Assembly: GCA_913058345.1 (NCBI GenBank)
Contig: CAJXQR010000009.1
Span: forward strand, 62,001-126,000
DNA: 64,000 nt
Direction: 5' to 3'
Source of the DNA: an uncultured Gammaproteobacteria bacterium
Lineage (GTDB): Bacteria; Pseudomonadota; Gammaproteobacteria; Pseudomonadales; Porticoccaceae
Part shown: positions 18,270-28,978 of the stretch, in pieces
How positions within the stretch are numbered: the first letter of the stretch is position 1
Layout of the letters: each line of letters opens with the position of its first letter
Program-made: the position numbers and the translations under genes
Notes under the pieces: generated by a model
The model's database searches: none
Told to the model about the DNA's origin: nothing
What the model saw: only the letters and a program-made list of their open reading frames with translations

Positions 18270-18737
18270 TTATGAGAGGCGGGCTTTAATTTGCTGGCTC
18301 ACAGCACCCATGTCAGCTCGACCTTGAACGAGCGGTTTGATAATCCCCATGACTTTGCCCATGTCGGACATTGCCTGGGCGCCGCTATCGGCCACAGCCT
18401 GGTCGACAAGTGTCTGCAGTTCATCCTCGGTCAGTGCAGTGGGTAGAAATTCGGCGATAACGTCGAGTTCGCTTTGTTCCTGTTCGGCGAGATCATCCCG
18501 CCCGGCGTCCTTGAACTGGCTTAATGAGTCGCGGCGCTGTTTGCTCATTTTGTCGAGAATTGCCAGCACGCGGGTATCGTCCAGCTCAATACGTTCGTCG
18601 ACTTCAATGCGCTTTATCTCCGCTTGAATCAGGCGGATAGTACTTAGGCGGGGCTTGTTTTTGGCGCGCATTGCGGTTTTCATTTCAGTGGTGATGCGTG
18701 CTTTTAGCGTTTCTTCTAGTAGTATTTCTTTACTCAT
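18270..18737 (-). CDS. yqeY: GatB/YqeY domain protein
   Basis: The 155-residue protein matches the YqeY family, which resembles the tail domain of the GatB subunit of the tRNA amidotransferase; its own role is unknown. Typical segments are MRAKNKPRLSTIRLIQAEIKRIEVD, DKMSKQRRDSLSQFKDAGR and MGKVMGIIKPLVQGRADM, the last close to the tRNA-binding loop in GatB. Start ATG 18737 keeps the usual N-terminal helix, though no clear ribosome site is visible. Lies between rpsU and dnaG as in Pseudomonas. Confidence 0.9.
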   Translation of the reverse strand: MSKEILLEETLKARITTEMKTAMRAKNKPRLSTIRLIQAEIKRIEVDERIELDDTRVLAILDKMSKQRRDSLSQFKDAGRDDLAEQEQSELDVIAEFLPTALTEDELQTLVDQAVADSGAQAMSDMGKVMGIIKPLVQGRADMGAVSQQIKARLS

Positions 18738-19067
18738 GGCTAATGTCCGGCTCGTACAGGGAGGTTAAATAATTCGCTGATGCTAACAGGGGCGCTTCTA
18801 GCTAGTGGCTGCTTAATGACTAACTAAAAGCTTAGCTGTATTGAACGCTGCTGCCAAGCGGGGACACACGGGCTTTTGAGGTTTGTCTAGAAACGAAAAA
18901 ACGCCGGCATGCGACGTTTCATTATCTGCGAGTTTTAGTCCACAGCGTGCCCAGACTATAATTAATAAATACTGAATATACGGTCTAACAGGGCGCTATT
19001 TGACTACGGGTGTAACCTCTAAAATCAGCAGGAAATACAGCAGAACAAATTTAATACCAAAGACGGC
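18738..19067 (-). other. Gap between rpsU and yqeY (330 bases)
   Basis: No convincing gene on either strand. It holds the rpsU terminator (18895-18918) and an A+T-rich stretch near 18955-18980. A promoter for yqeY-dnaG-rpoD would be expected between the terminator and 18737 but I cannot point to good hexamers. Confidence 0.6.
18895..18918 (-). terminator. Terminator inside the macromolecular-synthesis block, after rpsU
   Basis: On the minus strand AACGTCG-CATGC-CGGCGTT forms a 7-base-pair stem (with one G-T pair) followed by TTTTTT. Its place between rpsU and the downstream genes parallels the E. coli terminator that lets S21 be made in excess over primase and sigma. Confidence 0.78.
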
Positions 19068-19283
19068 TTAGTACATGCGTTGTAGTTTGCGAGACTCGCG
19101 TTGTACTTTTTTGGCGTGGCGTTTAACAGCTGCTGCGGCCTTACGCTTGCGGCACCAAGTGGGCTTTTCGTAAAATTCGCGACGGCGAACTTCGGCGAGA
19201 ATGCCGGCTTTTTCGCAAGAGCGCTTAAAGCGGCGTAGAGCAATATCGAAAGGTTCGTTTTCTTTAAGACGTACTGAAGGCAT
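19068..19283 (-). CDS. rpsU: 30S ribosomal protein S21 (bS21)
   Basis: Small-subunit protein needed for initiation on natural messages. Its 71 residues ([26 protein letters not shown] start; very basic C-terminus ending KLQRMY) are identical in length to E. coli and Pseudomonas S21. Preceded on the minus strand by AGAGGATAG, with a promoter at 19393-19421 and a leader that can form stem-loops. Divergent from tsaD, the standard gammaproteobacterial layout. Confidence 0.98.
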   Translation of the reverse strand: MPSVRLKENEPFDIALRRFKRSCEKAGILAEVRRREFYEKPTWCRKRKAAAAVKRHAKKVQRESRKLQRMY

Positions 19284-19329
19284 CTATCCTCTTTCCCGTT
19301 TCTTGGTTGTTAACTATCTAAGTTCCGTG

Positions 19330-19354
19330 CTTAGGCTGAGTTGATTAGCCTAAG
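19330..19354 (-). promoter_or_regulatory. Stem-loop in the rpsU leader
   Basis: CTTAGGCT / AGCCTAAG, an 8-base perfect repeat with a 9-base loop, lies in the expected rpsU leader, about 47 bases before its start codon. A second small CCCC/GGGG hairpin is at 19377-19388. Possible translational control or stability element; function inferred only. Confidence 0.4.
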
Positions 19355-19392
19355 CCACATAAATTTGGCAGCAGCCCCTGATGGGGTCGCGT

Positions 19393-19421
19393 ATTCTATA
19401 CGCTTGTCGTCCCTGGTGCAA
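19393..19421 (-). promoter_or_regulatory. Promoter of rpsU
   Basis: Minus-strand TTGCAC (19421-19416), 17-base spacer and TAGAAT (19398-19393). Transcription would start near 19386, about 103 bases before the S21 start codon. Confidence 0.65.
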
Positions 19422-19557
19422 AATTTTTTGTCGTTGCGTTTTTGTCTAATGCTAATCAAGTTGGGTGGTTTTCATGGCCGTTGCACATTATTATGCGCTC
19501 GGGTGACGTTAAGTGGTCGATTGAATCGCTTGAATGGGAACACTACCGAGGAGAGAG

Positions 19558-20613
19558 ATGCGAGTACTGGGCATAGAAACATCCTGTGATGAAACTGGAG
19601 TGGCGATCTATGACAGTGAAGCAGGCCTGCTGGCCGATGCCTTGTATAGCCAGGTTGAGGTGCATGCCGACTACGGCGGTGTTGTGCCAGAGCTGGCCTC
19701 ACGGGATCACATACGTAAACTACTGCCGATGATTCGTCAAATGCTAGCCGATACTGCATTGCAAGCTGACGACGTTGACGGTATTGCCTATACCGCTGGC
19801 CCCGGTTTGATTGGTGCACTGATGGTGGGCGGCTCGGTGGCTCGTTCGTTGGGTTATGCCTGGGATGTGCCGACCCTTGGTGTGCACCACATGGAAGGTC
19901 ATCTGCTGGCGCCAATGCTGGAAGACAGCCCCCCGCAATTCCCCTTCATCGCCTTGCTGGTTTCTGGTGGACATACCCAGCTAGTGAGTGTGAAAAATAT
20001 TGGTGAGTACGAAATCCTTGGTGAATCTCTCGACGATGCCGCTGGTGAGGCTTTTGATAAAGCCGCAAAGATGCTCGATATGGATTACCCCGGCGGCCCC
20101 CGTATCGCTAAATTGGCGGAAAAAGGCGAGGTGGGACGCTTTCGTTTCCCGCGCCCCATGTGTGATCGACCGGGTCTCGATTTCAGCTTTTCCGGGTTAA
20201 AAACTTTTACTTTAAATACCGTCGCCGCCGAGCGAGGGGATGACGTGTTACCCAGTCAACAAACTCAAGCCGACATTGCCTGGGCTTTTCAAGATGCCGT
20301 AGTCGATACTCTGGTGATTAAATGCCGGCGGGCTATAAAGGAAAGCGGTTTAAAAACCTTGGTAATTGCCGGGGGTGTCTCCGCCAATGTTTGTTTGCGT
20401 GAGCGTCTCGAAAATGCCCTCGCCAAGTATGGGGCTAAAGTCTTCTATGCACGCAATGCTTTTTGTACCGATAACGGCGCGATGATTGCTTATGCTGGTT
20501 GCCAGCGCCTGATGGCTGGGCAACACGACGACCTGACAATTCGCGCAGTGCCGCGTTGGCCTCTCGATACCTTGCCACCCTTACAAAACACCAAGTCAGC
20601 TATTGAGGAATAA
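19558..20613 (+). CDS. tsaD: tRNA N6-threonylcarbamoyladenosine synthase subunit TsaD
   Basis: Transfers the threonylcarbamoyl group to A37 of ANN-decoding tRNAs, working with TsaB and TsaE. The 351 residues belong to the ASKHA fold: [17 protein letters not shown], metal-binding His111 and His115 in [27 protein letters not shown] and [15 protein letters not shown] 19558 follows GAGGAGAG; upstream codons to 19534 are not conserved. Divergent from rpsU, and leads into folB by only three bases if folB uses its AUC codon. Confidence 0.96.
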   Translation: MRVLGIETSCDETGVAIYDSEAGLLADALYSQVEVHADYGGVVPELASRDHIRKLLPMIRQMLADTALQADDVDGIAYTAGPGLIGALMVGGSVARSLGYAWDVPTLGVHHMEGHLLAPMLEDSPPQFPFIALLVSGGHTQLVSVKNIGEYEILGESLDDAAGEAFDKAAKMLDMDYPGGPRIAKLAEKGEVGRFRFPRPMCDRPGLDFSFSGLKTFTLNTVAAERGDDVLPSQQTQADIAWAFQDAVVDTLVIKCRRAIKESGLKTLVIAGGVSANVCLRERLENALAKYGAKVFYARNAFCTDNGAMIAYAGCQRLMAGQHDDLTIRAVPRWPLDTLPPLQNTKSAIEE

Positions 20614-20616
20614 ACC

Positions 20617-20976
20617 ATCGATATTGTCTATATCCGCGATTTGCAGATTGAAACCATCATAGGTATTTACGATTGGGAGCGCGAGGTGCGCCAAACTATT
20701 TCACTCGATCTGAAAATGGCCGCCGATATCCGCCGAGCTGCCGCGACAGATGATATTGCGCATACGCTTAATTACAAAGCGGTCGCCAAGCGGTTGATCG
20801 CTTTTGTTGAAGAGTCCCAGTGTTTATTGGTCGAGCGCCTTGCAGAAGAGATTGCGGGCATTGTGCGCGATGAATTCGATGTGCCGTGGTTGCAATTGCG
20901 CCTCAGCAAGCCAGGTGCTCTGCGTGGCTCGAAAGATGTCGGGATTATTATTGAGCGTGGGGAGAAGCCCGCATGA
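20617..20976 (+). CDS. folB: Dihydroneopterin aldolase (probable AUC start)
   Basis: Folate pathway enzyme converting dihydroneopterin to hydroxymethyl-dihydropterin. The conserved core is clear: ETIIGIYDWER, LNYKAVAKRLIAFVE, LVERLAEEIA and LRLSKPGALRGSKDVGIIIERG with the catalytic Lys in SKPGA. FolB proteins normally begin MDIVFI; here the frame reads I-DIVYIRDLQ from an ATC at 20617, with GAGGA seven bases upstream. No ATG, GTG or TTG occurs at that point; the first legal start is TTG 20641, which would drop the first beta strand and has no ribosome site. I therefore take AUC as start. Overlaps folK by four bases. Confidence 0.85.
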   Translation: MDIVYIRDLQIETIIGIYDWEREVRQTISLDLKMAADIRRAAATDDIAHTLNYKAVAKRLIAFVEESQCLLVERLAEEIAGIVRDEFDVPWLQLRLSKPGALRGSKDVGIIIERGEKPA

Positions 20977-21503
20977 TGATGGCTGTTTCGCGGCGCGTTT
21001 ACCTTAGTCTTGGTAGTAATATTGATCGTGAGAAAAATATACTCGCCTGTCTCGATGCTCTCGCCGAGCACTTTGGTGAATTAATTATTTCACCTGTTTA
21101 TGAAAGTGAGTCCGTCGGTTTTGCCGGCGATAGTTTCTATAATTTGGTGGTCGGTATCGACAGCGCGTTGAGTGTCGGCGAACTTGCCGTGATAATGCGC
21201 GATATTGAAACCGCCAATAAACGCAGCCGCGCTGGGCCAAAATTCGGCCCGCGAACACTGGATATTGACATCCTCACCTACGGTGACGTCAGCGGAGTTG
21301 TTGATGGTGTCGCTCTACCGAGAGATGAGCTGACTGAGAATGCGTTTGTGCTCCTACCTCTCGTCGATATTGCCCCAAATGAAAAACACCCGGTGAGTGG
21401 CCGCACTTATTGCGATATTGCGAGCAATTTTCCTGGTAGCGAACAAAAACTCTGGCGCATTAATTTTAGCTGGCAAGGGCGCACAATTTCTCGTAAAAAA
21501 TAA
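20973..21503 (+). CDS. folK: 2-amino-4-hydroxy-6-hydroxymethyldihydropteridine pyrophosphokinase
   Basis: Next folate step after FolB: transfers pyrophosphate from ATP to the pterin. The 176 residues carry YLSLGSNIDREKNI, YESESVGFAGDSFYNLVVGI, and FGPRTLDIDILTYGD, with the two metal-binding Asp in LDIDIL. The stop of folB and the first ATG overlap (ATGA), and three ATG codons follow each other, so the exact one is open. A bidirectional terminator follows. In Pseudomonas tsaD, folB and a folK-like gene are likewise clustered, but with plsY in between, absent here. Confidence 0.94.
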   Translation: MMMAVSRRVYLSLGSNIDREKNILACLDALAEHFGELIISPVYESESVGFAGDSFYNLVVGIDSALSVGELAVIMRDIETANKRSRAGPKFGPRTLDIDILTYGDVSGVVDGVALPRDELTENAFVLLPLVDIAPNEKHPVSGRTYCDIASNFPGSEQKLWRINFSWQGRTISRKK

Positions 21504-21528
21504 ACATTAACTGCCCATAAATGGATGC

Positions 21529-21565
21529 AATAAGCCGCTGAATTTTGGCGAGTCAGCGGCTTATT
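21529..21565. terminator. Bidirectional stem-loop between folK and the hsp20 gene
   Basis: Perfect 13-base inverted repeat (21529-21541 and 21553-21565, 11-base loop) between two convergent genes. Short T/A runs only, so termination is likely but not textbook. Confidence 0.65.
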
Positions 21566-21595
21566 GAGTGAGGCATTAATTGTTAATATCGCTTG

Positions 21596-22027
21596 TTAAC
21601 CGTTGATGCTAATCCTACGTTTTTGCGGTACATCATCGGGAGCCTTCGGCGCTTTGAGCTTGAGAACACCGTCAATAAAGTCGGCGCTAATGTCCTCTTC
21701 GTGAATATTATTGCCCAGAGTGAAACTGCGTAAATATTTGCCGTAACGACGCTCCTGACGTATGACTTTGCCGTTTTCTTCCTCCTTGTCTTCACTTGAC
21801 GTTTCAGCACTGATGGATAGCACGCCCTCTTCTAGGGTGACGTGAATATCATCCTTCTTTACGCCGGGTAATTCGGCAGTAATTTCATAACAGCTATCCA
21901 GTTCCTTTATGTCGACGCGAGGTGCGAAAAAACCGCTATCAGGCGTTTCTGACTGTTTAACGGGCGACCAAAAATTATCAAAGACGCGGTCAATATCTAA
22001 AAAGTTGCCTCGGGGTACGAGTGTCAT
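21596..22027 (-). CDS. Small heat-shock protein (Hsp20/alpha-crystallin family)
   Basis: ATP-independent holdase that keeps unfolding proteins soluble. The 143 residues have a short N-terminal arm with FDNFW, an alpha-crystallin domain (about 35-130) with ITAELPGVKKDDIHVTLEEGVLSI and the strongly conserved GVLKLKAPK, and a C-terminal IxI-like motif RRISI for oligomer assembly. Preceded by TTGGAGAA. An RpoH-type promoter is present at 22073-22099, which explains its likely heat induction. More like class-A Hsp20 of proteobacteria than IbpA/IbpB. Confidence 0.94.
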   Translation of the reverse strand: MTLVPRGNFLDIDRVFDNFWSPVKQSETPDSGFFAPRVDIKELDSCYEITAELPGVKKDDIHVTLEEGVLSISAETSSEDKEEENGKVIRQERRYGKYLRSFTLGNNIHEEDISADFIDGVLKLKAPKAPDDVPQKRRISING

Positions 22028-22072
22028 GGCGAGTTCTCCAATCTGTTAATTGCAATGTGCTGCGTAATTAAC

Positions 22073-22099
22073 AATGGGATGCCTAGCCCTATTTTCAAG
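22073..22099 (-). promoter_or_regulatory. RpoH (sigma-32) type promoter of the hsp20 gene
   Basis: Minus strand: CTTGAAA (22099-22093), 14-base spacer, CCCATT (22078-22073), close to the CTTGAAA / CCCCATnT consensus. The start codon is about 46 bases below the -10. Confidence 0.72.
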
Positions 22100-22145
22100 T
22101 TTTTTAAAAAAACTGAGAGTGTTTTATTGATTTGTATCAAATTTC

Positions 22146-22886
22146 TTAATTGAGGTGTTTTCCTCCGTCTACTGCGACAACTTGCCCTGTTATATAGCTG
22201 GCGCTGGTAATAAAAAAATCGGCTAAGTGAGCGATGTCGCCGCTATTGCCCATGCGTTGTAGCGGGATCGTTTTTATCAGTAATGCTTGCGTGTCATTAT
22301 CTTGCACGTCGTTTTCAGGCCAGAGAATAACCCCGGGGGCAATGCCGTTAACTCTAACGTTTGGGGCCAGATCTTTCGCCAAAGATTTTGTCAGCATTTT
22401 ATTGCCGGCTTTGGCAATGCAATAAATACTGTGATGATTCAAGGGTTGATGGGCGTGAATGTCGGCGATGTTGACGATACTACCGCTGCGTTTTTTCAGC
22501 TCTTCGGCCAGTGCCTGGCAGAGGAAAAATGGGCCTTTTAAGTTACTGCCGATAAGGTCGTCCCATTGATCATTGGTGGCAGTGCCAAGCGGGGTGGGGT
22601 AAAAGCTTGAGGCATTATTGACCAGGGCGTTGAGCTGCCCCCAGTGGGCGATACTGGTTTCGGCGAATTGCGTAATACTGTCGATATCGAGCAAGTTGGC
22701 TCGTAGGCGATAAGCGGAATCAGAGCGTATAGCGTTGAGTTTTTCGCACAATTTTTCAGCATCGGTGGCCGAATTTTGATAGTGAACAATGACCCGATAG
22801 CCACGCCCGTGCAATCGTAAGGCAATGGCTGCACCAATACGACGGGCAGCGCCGGTAATTAATACCACGGGTGCTTGCTCAGGCAT
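22146..22886 (-). CDS. folM: Pteridine reductase-like short-chain dehydrogenase (FolM type)
   Basis: NADPH-dependent reductase acting on dihydromonapterin or other pterins. Its 246 residues show the SDR nucleotide motif as TGAARRIGAAIA (the RR variant typical of pteridine reductases), LVNNASSFYPTPL, a YCIAKAG active site (Tyr-x3-Lys) and a C-terminal ITGQVVAVDGGKHL. Tight 8-base overlap with the end of cca indicates coupling. It lies next to folate genes on the other strand, in line with a pterin role. A general SDR cannot be excluded, so the symbol is a best guess. Confidence 0.8.
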   Translation of the reverse strand: MPEQAPVVLITGAARRIGAAIALRLHGRGYRVIVHYQNSATDAEKLCEKLNAIRSDSAYRLRANLLDIDSITQFAETSIAHWGQLNALVNNASSFYPTPLGTATNDQWDDLIGSNLKGPFFLCQALAEELKKRSGSIVNIADIHAHQPLNHHSIYCIAKAGNKMLTKSLAKDLAPNVRVNGIAPGVILWPENDVQDNDTQALLIKTIPLQRMGNSGDIAHLADFFITSASYITGQVVAVDGGKHLN

Positions 22887-24129
22887 CGTCGTTGTCTTCC
22901 TTCAGTTTGCTGTCGCGTTTATAGTTAGAAATACATTCAAGACGTTTTTTGTCTAATGCCTCGCCAATAGCGGCACCTTTTAGGCCTGCACGAATAAAGG
23001 GTTCGCTGGTAATAGCCGTTACTTTGTCAGCCAGGTTTTGCAGCCATTCTGCTGAGGGATAATCTGCGGTTTCAAAGCCGGTGCGGCCGCGGGCATCGGC
23101 GGTGCAGGCGAGCAGAAAACAGGGCAGTGCTTCAGGCTGTCGAAAGACGTCCAGGCCTTTAAGAACTTTTAGCACCGTGACGGGACGTAAGGTGTCAATT
23201 TTATGGCATAACAAATGGTAGCGAGTGACAGCAACAGCCAGCTTGCGGAAGCGGTTGGGTACACGCAGACGCCGGCAAAAAGCTTCTACTAATGGCACTC
23301 CGGCTTCTTCGTGGCCCAAGTGGCGGGGTAGTATAGGTTCGGGGGTAATGCCTTTGCCCAGGTCGTGCATCATGACCGCAAAGCGGACGCGAGGGTCATT
23401 GCTCAAGTGGGCCGCTTGGTCCATAGCCATTAGTAGATGAATGCCCGTATCGACTTCGGGGTGAAAGTCAGCCCGTTGGGGTACACCGAAGAGCTGTTCA
23501 AGCTCGGGGAAGAGCACCTTGAGTGCGCCGCATTCGCGCAGTACTTCAATATAGGTGCGGGGCGACCCCTCTGAGAGGGCTTTAAGGGTTTCACTCCAAA
23601 CCCGTTCGGGTGTTAAATATTCCAGCTCGCCGCTGTCGGTAATCGCTGTCATCAGGGCCAGTGTTTCATCGGCAACGCTAAAGCCAAGAGGGTTAAAGCG
23701 GGCGGCGAAACGAGCGACACGCAGCACGCGCAAAGGGTCTTCAACAAAAGAGGCAGACACATGGCGTAGTTTGCGATTGGCGATATCTTGCTGACCATTG
23801 TAGGGGTCGATCAGCTGACCGTTGCTGTCTTCGGCAATGGCATTAATGGTGAGATCGCGGCGTGAGAGATCCTGCTCAAGGGTCACGCTCGTATCGGTAT
23901 GGAACACAAAACCGCCGTAACCGTGGCCGTTCTTTCGCTCGGTGCGGGCGAGGGCATATTCCTCACCCGTGTCGGGATGCAGGAACACGGGGAAATCACT
24001 ACCGACGGTGCGGTAGCCCAATTGCTCCAGTGCCTGGGGTTGGGCGCCAACCACGACCCAGTCGCGATCTTTGACAGTGAGACCAAGGAGTTTGTCGCGT
24101 ACTGCACCACCAACCAAATAAATATCCAT
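22879..24129 (-). CDS. cca: CCA tRNA nucleotidyltransferase (with HD domain)
   Basis: Adds or repairs the 3' CCA end of tRNAs. The 416 residues comprise the class II nucleotidyltransferase head (VGGAVRDKLLG and catalytic Asp21/Asp23 in KDRDW), SRRDLTINAIA, the RVLRVARFAARF motif, and a C-terminal HD phosphohydrolase domain (MMHDLGKG near residue 253), as in the bifunctional E. coli-type enzyme. Upstream of the folM-like gene with an 8-base overlap; uvrA ends 24 bases before it. Confidence 0.95.
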   Translation of the reverse strand: MDIYLVGGAVRDKLLGLTVKDRDWVVVGAQPQALEQLGYRTVGSDFPVFLHPDTGEEYALARTERKNGHGYGGFVFHTDTSVTLEQDLSRRDLTINAIAEDSNGQLIDPYNGQQDIANRKLRHVSASFVEDPLRVLRVARFAARFNPLGFSVADETLALMTAITDSGELEYLTPERVWSETLKALSEGSPRTYIEVLRECGALKVLFPELEQLFGVPQRADFHPEVDTGIHLLMAMDQAAHLSNDPRVRFAVMMHDLGKGITPEPILPRHLGHEEAGVPLVEAFCRRLRVPNRFRKLAVAVTRYHLLCHKIDTLRPVTVLKVLKGLDVFRQPEALPCFLLACTADARGRTGFETADYPSAEWLQNLADKVTAITSEPFIRAGLKGAAIGEALDKKRLECISNYKRDSKLKEDNDDA

Positions 24130-24153
24130 AAACGCACTTTAGCGGTTTTAGGC

Positions 24154-27009
<2,856 letters not shown>

Positions 27010-27221
27010 GTAATTGCTTTGACTATTTGGCAAACGGGCAATTATAAAACTAATAGCTTGCAGGATATAGGCTTGCGAGAGAATGTTTGTCTTTTCTCTA
27101 AGCTCTTTGAACAGCGTCATTTATGATGTTTTGTCTATCTCAATTGTGTTAATGTGCCTCGCTAAATTTTAGGCGCCATTGGTTCGTTGTTTGCTTTGCG
27201 TAGGAAGCTCGATCTATACAT

Positions 27222-28949
27222 ATGAATTTAAATAGCAAGACTAAGTCTGATCTCGAAGATGCTTTGTATCAATGCCGGCACTCGTTTATCTCTGCAGCGA
27301 TTTTTAGCATGTGTATTAATTTCTTGATGCTGGTGCCTGTGATTTACATGCTGCAGCTCTATGACCGGGTTATTCCCAGTGGCAGTATGTCTACCTTGAT
27401 CATGCTGACCTTGATTGCGATGTTCCTGTTTCTGACTATGGGTGGGCTGGAGTGGGTGCGTTCGATGATCCTTGTTAAGGTCAGCACGCGACTCGAAACT
27501 CTACTTAATACACGACTCCACGACATATCTTTCAAGCAGTCGCTGTATACCGGCGGGAAAAAAGCGTCATCTCAACCCCTGGATGACCTAACGGGTTTGC
27601 GTCAGTTTTTAACGGGTAATGGATTGTTCGCTTTTTTTGACGCGCCGTGGATACCGGTCTACATCGCCGTTATGTTTATGTTTCATGCCTGGATTGGCTG
27701 GATGGCAGTCATTACAGCATGTGTACTAATTCTAGTGGCTGTTGCCAATGAAAAGTTGACGCGCAATGCCCTGACGGAAGCCAATAACATTGCGATGGCC
27801 AATCGTGCGCAATTGAATAAAAGCTTAGTCAATGCGGAAGTGATTGAGTCGATGGGTATGCTCGGTAGTATGCGTGCTCGATGGCTGGCTCGTAATGACG
27901 AGGTTCTCCAGTTTCAATCTAATGCCAGCTCTAAAGCAGGTCTGCTGGCTGCGTTATCAAAAGTATTGCGCCTGGCATCCCAGTCGTTGATTCTAGGTTT
28001 GGGGGCGTATCTGGCTATTCAGCGGGAAATTTCTCCAGGTTCAATGATTGCTGGCTCGATACTTTTGGGACGAGCCCTGGCCCCGATTGACCAAATGATT
28101 GGGGGTTGGAAGGGCTTCATTGGTGCGCGTGATCAATATTCCCGCATCAATGAGTTATTTAAGGGCGTACCAAAAGATGAAGAGCGAATGTCTTTGCCTG
28201 ATCCCCAGGGAGAGCTAACAGCAGAATCGGCGCTCATCACGCCACCTGGGGCTAAATTGCCAGCGATCAAGGGGGTGAGTTTCACCATTAAGAAAGGTCA
28301 GTTGGTTGGTATCCTAGGCCCAAGTGGTGCTGGCAAGTCTACTCTGGTAAGGGCGTTATTGGGTATATGGCCAACGTCAAGCGGAAAAATTCGACTCGAC
28401 GGTGCTGATGTCTTTACCTGGGACAGAGAAGAACTTGGTTCATCGATTGGTTACTTGCCACAAGATGTCGAGTTATTTGAAGGAACGGTTAGTGAGAATA
28501 TTTCACGCTTTGGAGAGCTTGACTCGGAGGCTGTGATAAAGGCCTGCAAGGCAGCCGATGTGCATGAGATGATTCTGCGCTTTCCAGATGGCTACGACAC
28601 AATGATCGGCCCTGCTGGTGGAACTTTGTCAGGGGGGCAACGTCAGAGGATTGGTTTGGCCAGAGCGCTATACGGTGATCCCGCTCTTATTGTGCTTGAC
28701 GAACCCAATGCCAACCTTGATGAGGCAGGTGAAACGGCTTTAACAAAGGCAATGACCGGTCTGCGGCATGCAGACGTAACGGTATTAGTCGTGACGCACC
28801 GGCCAAATATCCTCGCTGCTATGGATAACATAATGATTTTAAATGATGGTCAGATAGTTGCTTTTGACCAACGCGACAAGGTTTTAGCCCAATTGCAGTC
28901 ACAGCAAACTGCGCTACCTGCTCGCCCTAGTACTGTTGTGCCGGGGTAA
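27222..28949 (+). CDS. Type I secretion ABC transporter (PrtD/RsaD family ATPase-permease)
   Basis: Inner-membrane ATPase of a type I secretion system. The 575 residues hold the membrane domain (helices about 25-45, 58-80, 135-175, 250-285), then the nucleotide-binding domain with Walker A GPSGAGKST (about 365-373), signature LSGGQRQR (about 468-475) and Walker B LIVLDEP (about 488). No N-terminal C39 peptidase-like domain, so it belongs to the PrtD/AprD/RsaD branch that exports proteins with C-terminal signals. First of three genes forming the channel; the likely substrate is the RTX-like protein at 42791. Confidence 0.93.
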   Translation: MNLNSKTKSDLEDALYQCRHSFISAAIFSMCINFLMLVPVIYMLQLYDRVIPSGSMSTLIMLTLIAMFLFLTMGGLEWVRSMILVKVSTRLETLLNTRLHDISFKQSLYTGGKKASSQPLDDLTGLRQFLTGNGLFAFFDAPWIPVYIAVMFMFHAWIGWMAVITACVLILVAVANEKLTRNALTEANNIAMANRAQLNKSLVNAEVIESMGMLGSMRARWLARNDEVLQFQSNASSKAGLLAALSKVLRLASQSLILGLGAYLAIQREISPGSMIAGSILLGRALAPIDQMIGGWKGFIGARDQYSRINELFKGVPKDEERMSLPDPQGELTAESALITPPGAKLPAIKGVSFTIKKGQLVGILGPSGAGKSTLVRALLGIWPTSSGKIRLDGADVFTWDREELGSSIGYLPQDVELFEGTVSENISRFGELDSEAVIKACKAADVHEMILRFPDGYDTMIGPAGGTLSGGQRQRIGLARALYGDPALIVLDEPNANLDEAGETALTKAMTGLRHADVTVLVVTHRPNILAAMDNIMILNDGQIVAFDQRDKVLAQLQSQQTALPARPSTVVPG

Positions 28950-28978
28950 TTGAATGAATCAGGGCCTGGGTGATATTA

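Noticed and set aside
27010-27221. LexA box for uvrA
   Set aside because: No CTG-N10-CAG palindrome is present upstream; SOS control is not supported from the sequence.
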